The notes beneath the pieces are model-generated. The model was not told the DNA's origin, searched no databases, and saw nothing but the letters and a program-made list of their open reading frames with translations. From Chrysomallon squamiferum (lineage: Eukaryota > Mollusca > Gastropoda > Neomphalida > Peltospiridae), in NCBI GenBank assembly GCA_012295275.1, contig CM022672.1, forward strand, positions 20,152,894 through 20,216,893: 64,000 nt of DNA. Reading direction: 5' to 3'. The translations under genes and the position numbers were made by a program. Shown here piece after piece: positions 26,201 to 40,948 of this stretch. Every line of letters begins with the position of its first letter. Position 1 is the stretch's first letter.

Positions 26201-29200
26201 AATTTCATAAATGTTAACTTATGTCATAGAGCTATAAGAATCATAAATAAGCACATGTTACAATATTGGACATAAGACATTCTTGCTCATTTTTCTTTAT
26301 TGAAATCTTTTTTATTATGAAGTCTTAAGCAAAATGCTCTTTGTACTAAACAATATATGTAAATCAGTTTTTCAAATAACATTTAAGAAACAATTTAAAA
26401 ATGTTCTAAATGCATGCTAATAAAGAAAAAAGAAAAGAGTGAATAAAAAATAATAATAATAATAATATTAATTAAAATGAATAATAATAATAATAATAAT
26501 AAATTAAAAACAAAACAGTCTACTTTACTGACAATACTTGTTATTTTCTTTCAACATTATATAGCAGGACATTCCCTCCCTTTATTTGGTATAATATCCC
26601 TAACAAGAATTATTCCTGTAACATCCCAGTTTATTAAAGTCTTTTATACCAACCTAAACAAACTAAATGTTAAAACTATATGTAACATGTATTCTAGTTA
26701 AATAGTATTTTCATCTTTAATTATTCAAAATATTCTTCTAATTTGTCTCAGAAACATAAAACTAATAGTATATTTTACACATTCTTTCACTTACTGAATT
26801 TTACTATCAAAAAAATAATCAAATGAGAAAAACAAGGGAAAAAACTAATTAATTGCAAAAAGTGATTGTTTGACCCACCTGCATTTCGATAGCAAGAAAT
26901 AACTGTATACTCTTTCTGCTGAATGCTTGGACATTCTGGGTTGATATTAAATTTATGGAATGGCTGACTGCTGCTGTTATTGCTTGAATTACTGTCTGAA
27001 GAATCACGACCACCGCGTGTGAGGCCACTCTGAAAGCAAAACAATGAAGTAAACATTAAAACATTTCATATCTTACTTTATTTTTTTTTTTTATTATTTA
27101 CTGTTTATTTCAGGTCTGGACTTAAATCCAAATAATAAAAATCTTACCTGAATGAAGCATTTTTGTTTGTTCAGGAAAAGTATCTTCAGAAAAGAGCTGA
27201 CTTCAGAAATGTGATGTCAGTCAATAAATTGACAAGTCAGATTAATAATATAAATGTTTTTGTCATTATAAATGGAAACCAGAGTAATTGGAAATTTGTG
27301 AATTTTAAGTTCATTTACAGTTACATTTTTCAATTTTTAGCACCGAAAGGTTTTATATCATTATTTTACATTTCTACATAATGTGTTTCTTACAATTAGT
27401 TTAATGGTTTCATCAATGTTAAAAAATAGATAAAAATTAATGAAAGATAACAAACAGTAATTAAAAAAATCAAACACACACACACAAAGCAACAGTATGG
27501 GTTTTTATGAATGTAGCATGTCTACAAATAAAACTCATAAAAGTTGTAATAAAATCATGTTACTAGGTTAAACAGCAAATAACCAACAAAGAAAAACAAT
27601 AACTAAAAATACAACCAAAAATGTTGTAGGTTTCATATAAACAATATTAGCAGTCTTCTAACCTGTCTTCTTATCAGTTTCTTGTAATCCTGAACAACTT
27701 CATCTTGTTTCAGATTTTCCATTTCATCCGAGTCAGTAACATTCTGGAGTGTGTTATCAGGTGACAGAAACAGTACATTTACCTGTAACAGAAAAATAGA
27801 GGTTCATTTTAATGCAAGTTTTTGTATAAACGTCTTAGAATATCAGTTCTCAGCTGCAAGAACATTTATGATTCTCAAAATTAATAACTAAAAAAACAAA
27901 ATAAAAAGAGAAAGAAATGTATGTGCCTATCTCACACACACCCAGACAAACATTAATTATATTGCAACCATAAACAAGATTCCAAATGACAATGGTGATT
28001 TTTAGGATTTACTCATATTTAATGTAATAATGATGATGATGATAATAACAACAACAATAGAAAAAAATCAAACACAAAACTATAACAATAATTAAAATAA
28101 GCAAAAAAAAACCAACCATCTATAGTTTGACAACTCAGAATTTCAGTTTTTAAACTTAGTGAAAACATTTAAGGTTTATAAAATCATTGTTATTTTACAA
28201 TTCAGCTAGATGATTAAACATATGATTAAACATTACATTAAAATAAAATAAATATATTTATAAAAAATAAATAAATAAAAAGACTTATAAAAATATTTAC
28301 TTACCTGTTCAGTTAAAATATCAATTTTGGCTTTATTTTCATCAAGTACATTGTGTGCCCAGTCTAAAACCAGTTCAAACAGATGATACTGACTACTTGA
28401 ATTTAACAAGTTGTCATCAGCACCTGGAAATAATTTGAAATATTTGAAACTATACACTTTTAGATACATTTTTAACTTGCTACTTCAAATTACAAAGTGA
28501 CAATAAATTAACTGTTAAGATACATTTAAGATAACTATTTATTTGGATATATTTATTGTAAATTTATTTTTGATGCCTTTTTTTTTTTTTATCCAGCAAA
28601 TAATATTTGTATATAAATACCTCTAAAATAGCACAAATCGACTTTACAGCTTATTCAACACCACAAGTTACAACAACCAAAAACAGTTTAACGATTTAAA
28701 AACAAAAAAAACAACAAAAAAATGTATGTACATGTATATATATATATATATATTGTCACAAAAAAGATAAACAAAATATCAATAAGTTAAATTAACAACA
28801 TATATGTGTTATATATTTGTTATATATATATACTAGACACAAAAATACTGACCTACAACTTCAACCTGGACCCGAGGAAGATTAAAGAATTGCTTTGTAT
28901 TTTTAATGTCTTGAATATTGTTTTGTATGTACTGGTCCACTTGATTCTTGAATTCAGGGTCAAGTAAAGATGTACGGAGATCTGAAAGACAAAAAAGTAA
29001 CCAGATCAAAACACTATTTAAAAACTGAACAACATCAATCCTTGAAAATTTTAACATTTAGCATCTTTTAATTTTTAAATTTTATATACATATATATGTA
29101 TATGCCTTTTTTTTTTTTTAAGTTGGTGTTGGTTAAATTTTATTTTTTTAGCATTGTATTATTAACTATTCCCCTAAGTTGAAATACATTTTTAAAAAAA

Positions 29201-32200
29201 GATAATAAGACAACAGGTAACATGACAACATCCCCATCCTCTACAATACATAATAATTACTACTCAAAACAATTAAAGAAAAAATTATAAATATTTAATT
29301 TTTTTTTTCCTATAGTGTTAAGCATATTAATTAGTTTATTCAACAATCATGTACATATCATTTTAAAAGTTATTACATATTTATAATTATGTTTAGAAGA
29401 CAATCCAAATATTTCTGGCACATATTGATCATGTTTTTGTTGCTTTTTTGTGTTATCTTTAGAACAAATTCTTATTCATGTAATATATTTTTAAATAATA
29501 TACTTCTTATTTCTGATTTTGGTATTTTATTATTTATGAAGAGCAAAAATTTAATATTCGCATTTTTATTCCAGTATTTCTTATATTGTCTTGAGTAGTA
29601 TACAAGCTATCAAAAAAATATACAAATTTAAAATTTGACTGAGTACAAAATGTAAAATATAATATAGTGTTATAATAGAAACATATGTTATAAATATTAA
29701 TATTTGAGACATTCAATTTGTAATGAAATAAAATAAAATATGACTATAATTATTTCAAGTATTTTTTATCATGCTGGATAAATGATTTTCTTACATGAAT
29801 GTCATTTAACAATATCAATTTAATAATCAAAAAATCAAAGGGCAAATAAAAGAATTCTAAAATTATTGTAATATCTGTGCCTAGTACATGCTACAAAAAA
29901 AAAAAAAAAAAAAAAGAAGTTTTTTTTAAATATTTTAACTAAAATGATTAAGAAACAATCAGTTATCTGCCCTTGGATATTTTGCATTTTGGTAGGCAAG
30001 GGTTATACTAAAAACATCACATTACTACACGCTTACCTTTAGCAGAGGCAAGACCCATTCAGTGAAGCATACAGCCATACACTGATAAAAATATAATTTG
30101 CGAACAATCTTTGTAACATAAAAACATTTGTATTTTTACTTGGATGGGATGGGAGAAGGTGATGACCACACTTTAGTTTTTTCACATGCTAGATGACCCA
30201 ATAGCCTTGCAGACAATGAATGTCAGTTCACCAGCAATTTTCCTTTATACAGTGGCAATTAAATTTTAATAAAACTTGATGGCCAACTGTTTTGATGTAC
30301 ATGCAGTATGAAATGTATGCCAAAGGCCAGTGGTTTCCAATTTGCAAATTTGGCTGTTGAATAGTTAAAGCTTTGTGGCATGTTATCACATACAATTTGT
30401 TTTTCTTTTTAATTTGAAATTCCCATTTTATCACTTTATCAGTCAATTTTTTTTATTTATTTATTTATATTTATATACATGCTAATGAGGCACAGGTCTG
30501 ATGTTGTCATCAGAGTTATTTTAATTTTTAAAATTATTTGTAAGAAAATGAATTCAAAAGAAAAAGAGAAAAAGGTAAAATAAAAATATAACAGAAAATT
30601 TTCAGTGCTTTATTTTTTTTTAAATTGAAAATCATATATTTTTATACATTCAATAATTAATTTTAAATTCCATTTAACAATTTAATATTTTTATATTATT
30701 TTTTATTTCAGTAATACCATTGTACCTTTTCAATGGTATATTTTAATATTTCTCTATCAGAAACAAAAGCAAATAACAACAGTTAAAAAAAAAAAAAAAA
30801 TAAAAAGCAAATAAAAAAAAAATTGAACATTTTCTTAATTTAATTACTTAAAAATTACCTAACAGATGAAGTATTCTTACTGAAGCAATTTAATTTTGAT
30901 GATTTGTTTTTCTCTTAAATTTCATTTTCATTTATTTTTTAAAATTTAATTTGAGTTAATAATATATACTGAACTACTATGATGTCCTTTTTAAGTGATA
31001 CATGCCAATTAAACGGAGCGTGGATTAGAAGGGGGCAGCTTACCGAATCTCTCAAGATCACCGGTGTGTGTATCAGTACAGCAACAGGCACCTGAAATGT
31101 CAAGGTAGAGACATGACACAAGCTGGGGCCCTCATGATGGAGAGCCCCCTGCTGTGGATGAAATGAAGATACCTAGGCAGTTAACAGGGCTGAGTTTAGC
31201 TGCCAGGAAGTCGGCACAAGCACGTGATGCAAGATCCATCTTCAGTCTTAGTGCAGTCACATACAAAGGTTGGACCTCTTCTGGAGGGACATTCATCCTG
31301 CAGCATTTAAATTACATGAGCAAAACATACATTCAAAAATATAATAATAATAGTAACAGAAATTAATTTCTTAAGCAATACAATTTCAGATATCAAAATT
31401 GATCACTTATCACTTCATGTAACAAATTTATCCATTTTACAGTTGAATCATCATGCAAGAAATATTTAATTATAAAATGATTTTTTAAATTGAAATGAAT
31501 AAACTATCATTTGTCTGTTACTGATCAGTAATGAGCAAAACCAGACAGATAAATTTTAGTCATTAATGGGTTAGTATTTATTTATTATTACATTTTGTTT
31601 TACCTACCTGCCAGTATACATGTAAGTTAGCAAATGCTCAAAACTTGTGAAGTCAATGTCTTTTAATTTAAACATCTCCATTGATGAAGCCTGATCTCCC
31701 TTGGTAAATAAATCAAATAACAGAGGACTGCAGGTAGCTAGAACTGCTCGGTGTGCAGGGAATTCATGATCATCAACAATAAACTTGACATCACAAAACT
31801 GACAACTTCTTCTCAATGCATTCAAAGAAACCAGCATTTCTTCTTGGTAGTTTGAGTTCACAAATGTAAAATATGTGTCAAGAGCCACCTCAGCTTCTGG
31901 GCTTGAATCACCATTGATTGTTGTCATTGTGAACTGTTGTTTTTTAGGAATTGCAACCTGAATATCCTGAAATAAAACATCAAATAAATATTTAAAATAT
32001 TAAGTTTTCCAGAAAAGAAACAAAACAAAACAAAACAAAACAAAACACTAAAATATTCAGCTTCCATGCCAAACAATCATTAAAAAAAAGAAATCGCTAT
32101 CCTGGACTAAAATAAAATTTTACATTTTAAAATCATATGTAAATACATTGTTTTGTCAGTCCACTTGTTTACAATTTAAAACATTTAATTAGATAACATT

Positions 32201-35200
32201 TTCTATCCTTTTATACTCTCTCTCAAATTGTTACTGTCAATATATGGTTAACAAATTGAATAAAATACCAAATAATATTAATCCAATTTATTTTCTATAC
32301 AGAGAAATTAATTTTGCATTTGGCTTTGATTGTATGCATGTGTGTGTACATACATATATACTTGGAAATAACAAATTACTGATTTGTTGGTGGTTTTTTA
32401 CTATCAGGCTTTACTAATAATAAAAATCACAAGGATTAAGTAAATCACTGCAAAATAATGTATCTTCAATCTATCAGTGATCTGTCTATTTATACTGCCG
32501 TTTATCAAATGTCTTAATAAAAGGAAATATATCATTTATTTATTTTTTTAATTGTTATATTTATTATTAGCTAACACTGGTTATGAAACACTCTTCCAGA
32601 GACTACAAAATATATTAAAGTTATTTGGTTGTGCTAAAACTATACAGGAACGTATTATCTTAATTTTTCAGTACATTTCTTTTTAAATGTAAGGAAAATG
32701 TTCTTTTTTCATTTGTCATTCATTTGTTTTTCTGCATTTTCAAAGTAATCAGGGGTGCTGACAGTACAAGCACATCACTTAAACTAAATATTTTGGTCCT
32801 GACATTTCAATTACCTTCACACATTTCCTGAACCAAAAGAAATCAATACTGAGGTAGTGATGCTAGCAGAGTAATAATACTTGATAACACACAAGACATA
32901 AGCCGAAAACAATCAATATGAAAGGATCAATCTATAACATAGAAATGGTGATTGAAAATACATTAGCAGGTATATGTCATTATTCAGAGTATTAGAAGTA
33001 CTTATGAACTTAATCTACTAATTTCCAATAAAACACATACATTTGTTTGATGTGTATGTTATTTAATAGTTCATAGAATGACTCCTATCATTATATAGCT
33101 TATCTACTGAAACATCACTTTCATTTTCCTTTTTTTTTTTTTTTAAAAACATACCAAAAATCTATCATTTAGCTAAATGATGTAAAAGAAGAAAACGTCA
33201 TTCCAGTGTTTATTATGTTGTTGGAAAAAATTGCTGGTTATCTGAAATAAAAATGGCAGAACCTCAAAATTCCATACAATTATGAGAGAACATGTATTTA
33301 TGAGAGGTTATGGATTTTCACCAAGTTCGTTCTGACATTTATAAGAACATTACTGATGTTAGTCATTACCATTTACTGGAAAAGTTCTTATCTGTATTTG
33401 TTTTCATGCAATTAATAAATGAAAATGAGTGGTGTAAAATCTCTCGAATTTACATGATAATATAACTAAGAGTTTGAGATTGTTTTTTATATACCAATTT
33501 AAAGCATATAAAAGGATGCATTGTTTGAGAAGCACAGATAAAAAATTAATTTCACATTGGCATTTCAATATTTGTTTATTCTTGAATACATTAATCCTGA
33601 GATATGACATTTATCCAATATGAATTAAAATATAATAATGGCAAGAACTGTTATGCTCATATATGGGAATAAATATTTTGCTATGCAATACCAATGTATT
33701 TTGAATGCTCCAATTCTTATAGGCAATCAACTTGAATTCAAAGTACAAATAAAATATAATAAAAATTCAAGATTTTTTTTCTTTAACAAGGAAGCAACTG
33801 TCCTATTCCACTGACAAATATTATTTTTCTAGAGAATAATTAGCCATGCTGATTTTTAAAAAATCAGTTAGCACTAATATTCAAAACCCAATTGTTGGTA
33901 TTGTTCAGACTTGGTGGGGTAAAGAGAAAGGCTTAAAATGATTTACAATATGGTCTTTTCATTATTACTATAAAACATCATCAGATACTGTTCTAGTTTC
34001 AGATTTGGAGAATCAAAAAAAAAAAAATGTAGGTGATCAGAATATAATAATACCTGTCGTAATCCATACAATAAGACTGAATACAATAAGACTGAATACA
34101 AATGAATTAAATCTTCTATCTCTTCACCAAATAATGCTATACAAACTTCTATTTATATTTCAGTTATCATGAATTCTTAAAGAGATTAAATCTTTGTATT
34201 CATTGTAGTTTATTTCATTTGGTTCAGCTTATGCGTAATGACCGCAATGGCCACGTCATTATCAGTTTGAACTATTCACAGTTATGGCATTGTCAGTTAC
34301 AAAAATAACTGTGGTTATAAACACAACTGTCATGGAATAATGTTGCTGTTTTTCTTTTTGCCAAGGAGTAAAGAGTAATTATTTCATTTGTTGAACACTT
34401 GTTGAACAAACTTTTCCCCGTTATGTTCTTACAAAACATATAATATTATACTTTCCAAAATAGTTAACCCAGTAAGCACTCAAATTTAATGTCTTCTGCT
34501 AAGGTAGAATTTGTATTTTGTATTCCTAATAATCAAAAAATTTGCTTTAGCCTGGTTAGCCTTATGAATAATATGGCCCTGACCAGATACACTGACATTT
34601 GATAAACTGTTGCTGAGCACTGACTGGTCCACAAAAGACCTAAGAGGAAGACGTTTTTTTTCTTTTCTTTTTTTCTTTTTTGTTGTTACATTTAATTGTA
34701 TTGCATAGGATGTGTGTATCATTTTCAACTATAAATTTTCTATTGGTTAAAAATATGGTACATAATAAATTATGAACATTCATTTCAATATATTCTAAGC
34801 AGAAGTGTATATCTGAATTTTTTTTTCAAAAAATAGTACATATTACACTATCTATGTGGAAAAGGTTTTAAATTATTGGCTTGATTAAGAAAGCATGTTT
34901 CTCTTTAACTTAATATTTAAATATGTATGTATACATTTGTACGTGTGTATATATTATCCTTTATACTTTATTAAAAGCATTTTATTTTCTTGAGTAATTT
35001 TAGATTTAATTTTTATTCATTTAAAAAAACAACTAAAAAGCTTTCACCAAAAAATGGAGAAAAAATTAAAAATTAAAAAATCAAACACATTAGACTTTAA
35101 TAAAAACTAAATAATAATTTATATATGTATTTTTAAATAGCATTTTATTGTTATTAAACTGATTCTTCTCAACAAGTGTTAATACAATTAGACTGCAAAA

Positions 35201-35947
35201 CATTAAAATTTTAGGACAACAAATAAAATATTTAGTAAGATTAATAGTGCATATAATTCAATAAAACTAAATAATATGGTGAATTTAAAATTCCAGTCAT
35301 ATATATTCTGAAACCTAAATTTCCTGTTATAAAACTTGTCATTATCTGTGATTAGAATTAACTTAAAATTTGTATTTCAACATTTTAAACAGTAATTATG
35401 TAAATTTATAAATGTTGATAAACAGAAAATTAAAGATAAACATTACTTAACAAATAATTAGTAATCTATAATGACATCAAGTGTGAATCATTATTATACT
35501 TTTTAAGTTAACATTAAAACAGATATTATCATTTGAATCTGAGTAAAAAATAACAATATAGTTTCTTCCAATTCAGTTTGAGTATTTTATTTCTTTATTT
35601 ATTATATTTGTTATGCAATAAGTGAAGGTATAAAGTATGATAATTAAAAATAATAATAAAAGTACTTTTAAAAACCTACATCTACTGTTTATAGAAAACA
35701 ATGCACACACACACACACACACATACACATAAGAGTATATAATAAGTTTATTAAACCTTTCCAGCAAATCAAAAGTTCAACAAAAACATTAAAGAAAACC
35801 TGAATATATACTTCCTTTTAACTGCCTTTACAAAATAAAACAAAAATATACATTTTTTTTTTTATATATTACTTCATTCAAAATATATAGTAAATATTTA
35901 ACATATATTAAATAAATCACTTCCAAACTTACATTTGTAGTCGCCAT
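23268..35947 (-). CDS. IVNS1ABP: BTB-BACK-Kelch protein, influenza virus NS1A-binding protein homologue
   Basis: This is a host kelch protein. The family binds actin filaments and resembles cullin-3 adaptors. Coding exons in transcript order: 35933-35947, 31608-31966, 31173-31297, 31044-31091, 28853-28981, 28305-28423, 27663-27782, 26879-27029, 25798-26043, 25310-25555, 24688-24813, 24043-24216, 23268-23653. All borders are GT-AG and all phases agree, giving 747 residues; the vertebrate protein has about 640. BTB lies at about 50-155 (LNALRRSCQFCDVKF, AHRAVLATCSPLLFDLF), BACK to about 290, then a Ser-rich linker (NSSNNSSSQ). Six kelch repeats at about 428-710 carry GG doublets (ACGGYNRG, YAIGGSDG, YCIGGSMG, YAIGGSDG, FVIGGSDG, FAVGGFSG). 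The EWSCYTP ending matches the family, but a polar tail of about 30 residues follows. The start at 35947 follows an in-frame TAA; a second in-frame ATG at 31927 would give 729 residues. Orthology is inferred from remembered family sequence. Confidence 0.88.
24840..24945. repeat. Decayed AAT/AGT triplet microsatellite
   Basis: Triplets AAT, AGT and AGC with substitutions lie in an IVNS1ABP intron. Open frames on both strands are a by-product of the period. Confidence 0.65.
28982..31043 (-). other. IVNS1ABP intron, mostly featureless
   Basis: The intron is AT-rich with poly-A tracts (about 29894-29914, 30785-30800). Apart from the candidate exon at 30037-30081 nothing gene-like is seen. Confidence 0.6.
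30037..30081 (-). other. Candidate cryptic or 'poison' exon of IVNS1ABP
   Basis: On the minus strand a 45-base segment is bordered by TTTTATCAG and a strong donor (AAAG then GTAAGC). Its length is a multiple of three, so it could be included without changing the later frame. In the frame set by the neighbouring exons it holds a TGA, so inclusion would truncate the BACK domain and likely trigger decay. It lies between coding exons 31044-31091 and 28853-28981 and is less AT-rich than its surroundings. Confidence 0.35.
31967..35932 (-). other. IVNS1ABP 5' intron
   Basis: This intron lies between the start-codon exon and the BTB exon. It includes an (AAAAC)n run at about 32020-32047, a TA/TG patch near 34920-34950 and an (AC)n run at 35703-35722. 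No coding sequence is recognised on either strand. Confidence 0.55.
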
Positions 35948-35964
35948 TTAAATCACTGTGACAT
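35933..35964 (-). other. IVNS1ABP: IVNS1ABP small exon carrying the upstream start codon
   Basis: A 32-base exon is bordered by CTGTTTCAG and GTAAGTTTGG. It contains a tiny upstream frame (ATG TCA CAG TGA), an in-frame TAA, then ATG GCG ACT ACA AAT. The last five codons join in phase 0 to the exon starting at 31966, which stays open to ATG 31927. If this exon is skipped, translation could start at 31927. Confidence 0.55.
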
Positions 35965-36869
35965 CTGAAACAGCTGACCAGTAAAATGGAGAACAATTTT
36001 CCATATTCATCACATTAGCCAGGAAACCTTTGTCAGTTATCAAAAACAAACACAATTTGAATTTGCAGGTCGTTATTAGACTAATGAATGCATTTTGCTT
36101 TGAAATTATTTATATACTTCAACTGTCCATATATACATGTTACATACCTAAGAAAACAGAATCCACTAAACAGAAGCCAACCATCTCATTAAACAAGGCA
36201 AACTAATGTGGGAAAATCTCATTAGCATAACTCTGTAGCCTGACTGTTTCTTTGACTGTGACCAAGCAGATAAGTTAGTGTGCCAGAAAAAAAAAATTCA
36301 TATGACTAGGTCATGTTGGCCAACTCAGACTACTGAAGATCTTTTTCTTATATAACCAATTACCTCTAACAAAGGAAACTAAATATTCATTCTGTCAGCT
36401 GATAAATCTTAAAGCACTGTAATTTATAAGCTTCCATATTTCCAAATGGTGAACACTGCAAAGCAAACAGTCAATGCAAAATAGAGAGACGATAAAGGTA
36501 AAGGATATTTTAAATGACAATGCCCAAGACAATATTAATTACAACATTTTAAAAACTCACAAGGCATATTTTTAAAAATAAATGTTAAATACTGGTGATT
36601 ATGTAAGTAAAACTATTTTTAATCAATCTTATCATATTCAACTTAATCTTTAATCTTTGGAAGTCTAATGCAATATATCATTATGACAGCCGCAAATAAA
36701 TGAAGGTTGGAATTATTTTGTTTGATAAGGACAGAAATCTAAGTTAGACTTAAACTGCTTGAAAAATAAATTATAAACAAATACAACAGATACATTTTGG
36801 GGGAAAAAAAAAAAAAAAAAAAAAATGGGTATTTCGGTGGTATAACAACAATCTGAGATATAAATGGTC

Positions 36870-36967
36870 CCGTCATGGACTCAACATTATTAAAACAATG
36901 CACACTAGGCATTGTTTGCTAACTGAAATTATATCATTTTAAAATAAAGTAGAAGCAATTATTTTAT
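36870..36967. repeat. Direct duplication, copy 1 of about 100 bp
   Basis: It shares CATGGACT(C/T)AACATTATTA and then GGCATTGTTTGCTAACTGAA with 37884-37980, in the same orientation about 1 kb away, with scattered mismatches. Confidence 0.8.
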
Positions 36968-37883
36968 TAATACAAGTATTAAAAGTGTTACTCTACTGCA
37001 CCAGAACTATATAATTAATGATCAGTTGTAAGCAGTTATAGTGTTTGTTTTTATATTTAAATGTTTATATTTTAAAGCAGATATTGTTTTTAAAGCGACA
37101 ATCATGTATTTGTGAAATTACTGAATTGTATGGGATTTGAATGACAGACAGATTCAATGTTCAAGGCTAGATTAACTCAGTTTACTGCATCTGTACACCA
37201 TTAACAAAGTGAAACATAATAACAGATACAAAAATAAACATCTAAGAAACTTATTAATAAGCTAAAATAATTAAAGACTATTTACCAATTTAAAGCTCTG
37301 GTCAAATACATATACAATGCACTTATTAATGAATGAATATATATTCTGTATATAACTGTATTTTATGGCTAAACACATTTTGTTTTTATGAAAATTTTAA
37401 ATAAATCAGTATATATACAATAGTGTTTTTATTTTTTTAAATCTAACAAATTAGCCTTATTTACTACCCAAGGTTGTGACCGACATAACTGAATTAATGA
37501 AGAATATTTATTTTGAAACTATACACTTATCCCTTCAAACAAAAAAAAGCCATTAAGGTAATAATAGCATTTTAATCCTGTATTTTCATATGACTAACAA
37601 AAACAACCAAACCATAAAACTAATTACGTTTGACCCAACCAAGTTGAACCTTCTCAAGTTTACTTCACTTATGATACGCCATCTCAACACACATGCTTTG
37701 TGTATGCTGCCAACAGCTACTGAACAATGACTGTCAAAAATGGTATCATAAGTATCAAATGACATGCACATATAAATGTAACAGAATTAATTAAAAAAAC
37801 ACACAAAAACAAAACAACACTTAATGAAAGACAGAATAAACTACTATATTTGATAAAATATGTGAAAGGCTTGATGCACTCAT

Positions 37884-37980
37884 TAAACATGGACTTAACA
37901 TTATTAACAAAATGCACACAAGGCATTGTTTGCTAACTGAAATTCTATCATTTTACAATAAACTAGAAACAATTATTTCA
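37884..37980. repeat. Direct duplication, copy 2 of about 100 bp
   Basis: Partner of 36870-36967. The similarity ends on both sides in unrelated AT-rich sequence, so it is a small dispersed duplicate. No terminal repeats are visible. Confidence 0.8.
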
Positions 37981-40855
37981 TATCATTTTATTTTGCACTC
38001 ATTAAACAGATTCATGGAACAGAAACCATATTTATTGATTTATGTAGAACCAGTTTTGTTAAGTTAATGACCAGTGAACCGTGAATACAACAAATAAATG
38101 GTGGAACTAGCAATGCATACAATGTCTATTATCTAAAAGAAGAAAAGATTAGTACTAGTTTTGATTTTCCATACTCTCAAATAAAAAGGTGTTATAAATA
38201 ATGCACAAATACTGTTAATCAACTATCTGAAAGTAAATATAAAATTTTAACAATAACTGATTTAGTGTCTAATGGCAGAGAGAAATGACTAATAATGAAT
38301 GTCTGATATAAAAATCATGCAAAAGTGACTATATCTGTGCCAACAGAAAGAGAGCTATATACACAAAAATAAATTATATAATATTTATGATATTATTGTT
38401 TGTGTGGTTTAACCTGCAAACATAATAATACAGTCTCTTAGAATCATGTTTTTTCTGTATTTTCAGAGCTAATGATAGAAGTTTTAGAATTGAGTAAATT
38501 ATAGAAGATGGAAACTTGGTGATAACCATATGAGATTGTCATGAAATACAAGAACTGCACGGTATAATCTGAGCTAATAGAACTTACAAGTGATATTACC
38601 CACTATCACTATACTCTTCAGTGTCCACTACCAAATTCAGGTGTGCAGTAAACATGGATATAAAACATTTGGTTTAAGCTTTCAACTACCAGACATGAAA
38701 TATGTTGAAGCAGTAACGTTCTTATAGAATCAGATAAAAATTATTGCCAAAAATAAAAATCAGAATAAAACTGATATCCTTTTTCCTTTTCCTATTTAAT
38801 ATAGCTACAGTATAGCTTCAGTTTAATGCTATCCCCCACCACCCTCAATTCTGAGCCAACATTGCATTATGCCAACTTTCTTTCAGGTATTGTTTCTATT
38901 TCTTTATAAATTATTTGATCTTCTGCCACTTTTGCCTTCCACTAACACGCTACTGTGCATAACTCCATTTAGCCATCATAATCCCCTCAATGTCATTACC
39001 AACAATTCAGTTTGAAACTGACCTTTGTGAAGTAATTACCTATTGATTTGTGAAAAAATAAATATTATAACAACATTTCTCTGGCTGTTGCTTTCGTTGT
39101 TGTTGTTATTAGGATTATTATAAGTATCTTAATTATTTTACTAATTCATTGTAACATCAGGTTCCTATCATACAAGGCTGACATTTAAACTGAAGTTACA
39201 TGATAAAAATTTGTTTAAAAATTTGAAATTTATGGACAATTCTTTGCAAAATATTATTCAGAGGATTATGGAAGACTTACAAAGTTTTACTCTAGTATTT
39301 GTCTGAGTCATTAATTCTAATCCAGGATGCAGTTTATTAACCACACCTTCATCTAGTGTGTTCATAGAACCATTATAAAACAAACACAACAAAAAATAAA
39401 ATATATTTTTACAATAATGCACACTAAACAAATAATAAACTGTAATCATTATCATTAGTTTCATATTTGCTGATAACAATATCATTGGTTAGTTTTTTAC
39501 ATCATATCAATGATATGAAATGACATATGGTTTGCCTTTAGTAAAGAAATTATCAAATGAAGTATGAATAGAACATAATGTAATTCGAAAAATTCTAGTA
39601 AAACCACAAACAATACTTCTCACCAATTAACTGATTATGCTTTTCCTTCTAGATTAAAATTAAAAACAAATTATAAATTAGAATTTTTTATTTAATATTA
39701 TTACTATTATATCATTTTTTAGAATTATTTTTTTGGTCTAATTGAACAAATGTTAAAATAGTATCGCGGTAATTACAAGATTTCACAACAAAATATTTCT
39801 GTATTGTTTTATTTGTACAGACTGACTACTAGACACAAATTCATCAGTAAAACAGAAATAGCCTACAATGTATTCAAGCTTTTATTTTATTGTTCTAGAA
39901 GTACTTTTTAATGACAATAAAACATGAAAAAAGAAAATGAATAATAATAAGAAAAAAAGTATGAAAGAAAAAAAAACAAACATTTTTTAATTATAAAAAT
40001 CAGTCATGTTGTGAGACAAAAACCAAAAATTGTCAGTTACAAAGTGAAATTTGAAGTTCAGTACACAGACATAAATATTCATGCATGGTATAGTATAATA
40101 CAAACACTTCAGGAATATAAAATGTAAAGCAATAATAATCTTTTTCCATCACCTTTGACAATTTAGAATGGAATAACAGCTTTGTAGTTTTCACAAAATA
40201 CTTTGTTAATTTGACATGTTTATCAGCTACTGTGACCTGACCTTGACCATCTGGTGTGGGTAAAACCTGCCTTCTGTACACAAAATATACTGCCTGACTA
40301 TAATAAAAACAAAATGTTTCTTCCCACCCAGAACAAAAAAAATATATATATATATTTATATACATATATATAAAAGTTAAATACAAGTAGATATTCCATA
40401 AAAGATAACTAAGAAAAATTGTACTTACATATAAAACAATGTATATAACAATGCAAAAATAATTATCTAAAGGGTATAAAAAAAAAAAAAAAAAAAAAAT
40501 TAAAATTATTTGTTATCATAAAAAATAAAAAAAAAATTACATGAGTAACATTTAGATACCAAAACAAAAAATAAAAAAATATATAAACAAACAAAATCAA
40601 TTCTACCATTTACTTGATGAATAAATTGTTGTTTTTACTGCTTATTTCATTACAAATTTAATAACTAAATAAATAAAAAATAGAGAAAGACTTCCACACT
40701 GTCATTTTATTTTATTTTCAGATATCTGACATTACACAATATCATATAATATTTGATGTCTATATTTTTTTTTTTTATTCATTAAATTATAACTGAGCCA
40801 CTGAGGTTAGAGATAAGATAATATTTAAAAAAGAGTATTTCCAACTATAGGCACA

Positions 40856-40863
<8 letters not shown>

Positions 40864-40937
<74 letters not shown>

Positions 40938-40948
40938 TAATAATAATA
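40864..40948. repeat. Long (AAT)n microsatellite
   Basis: About 25 almost perfect AAT units after a short AAAT run; the longest pure triplet tract in the IVNS1ABP portion. Confidence 0.95.
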
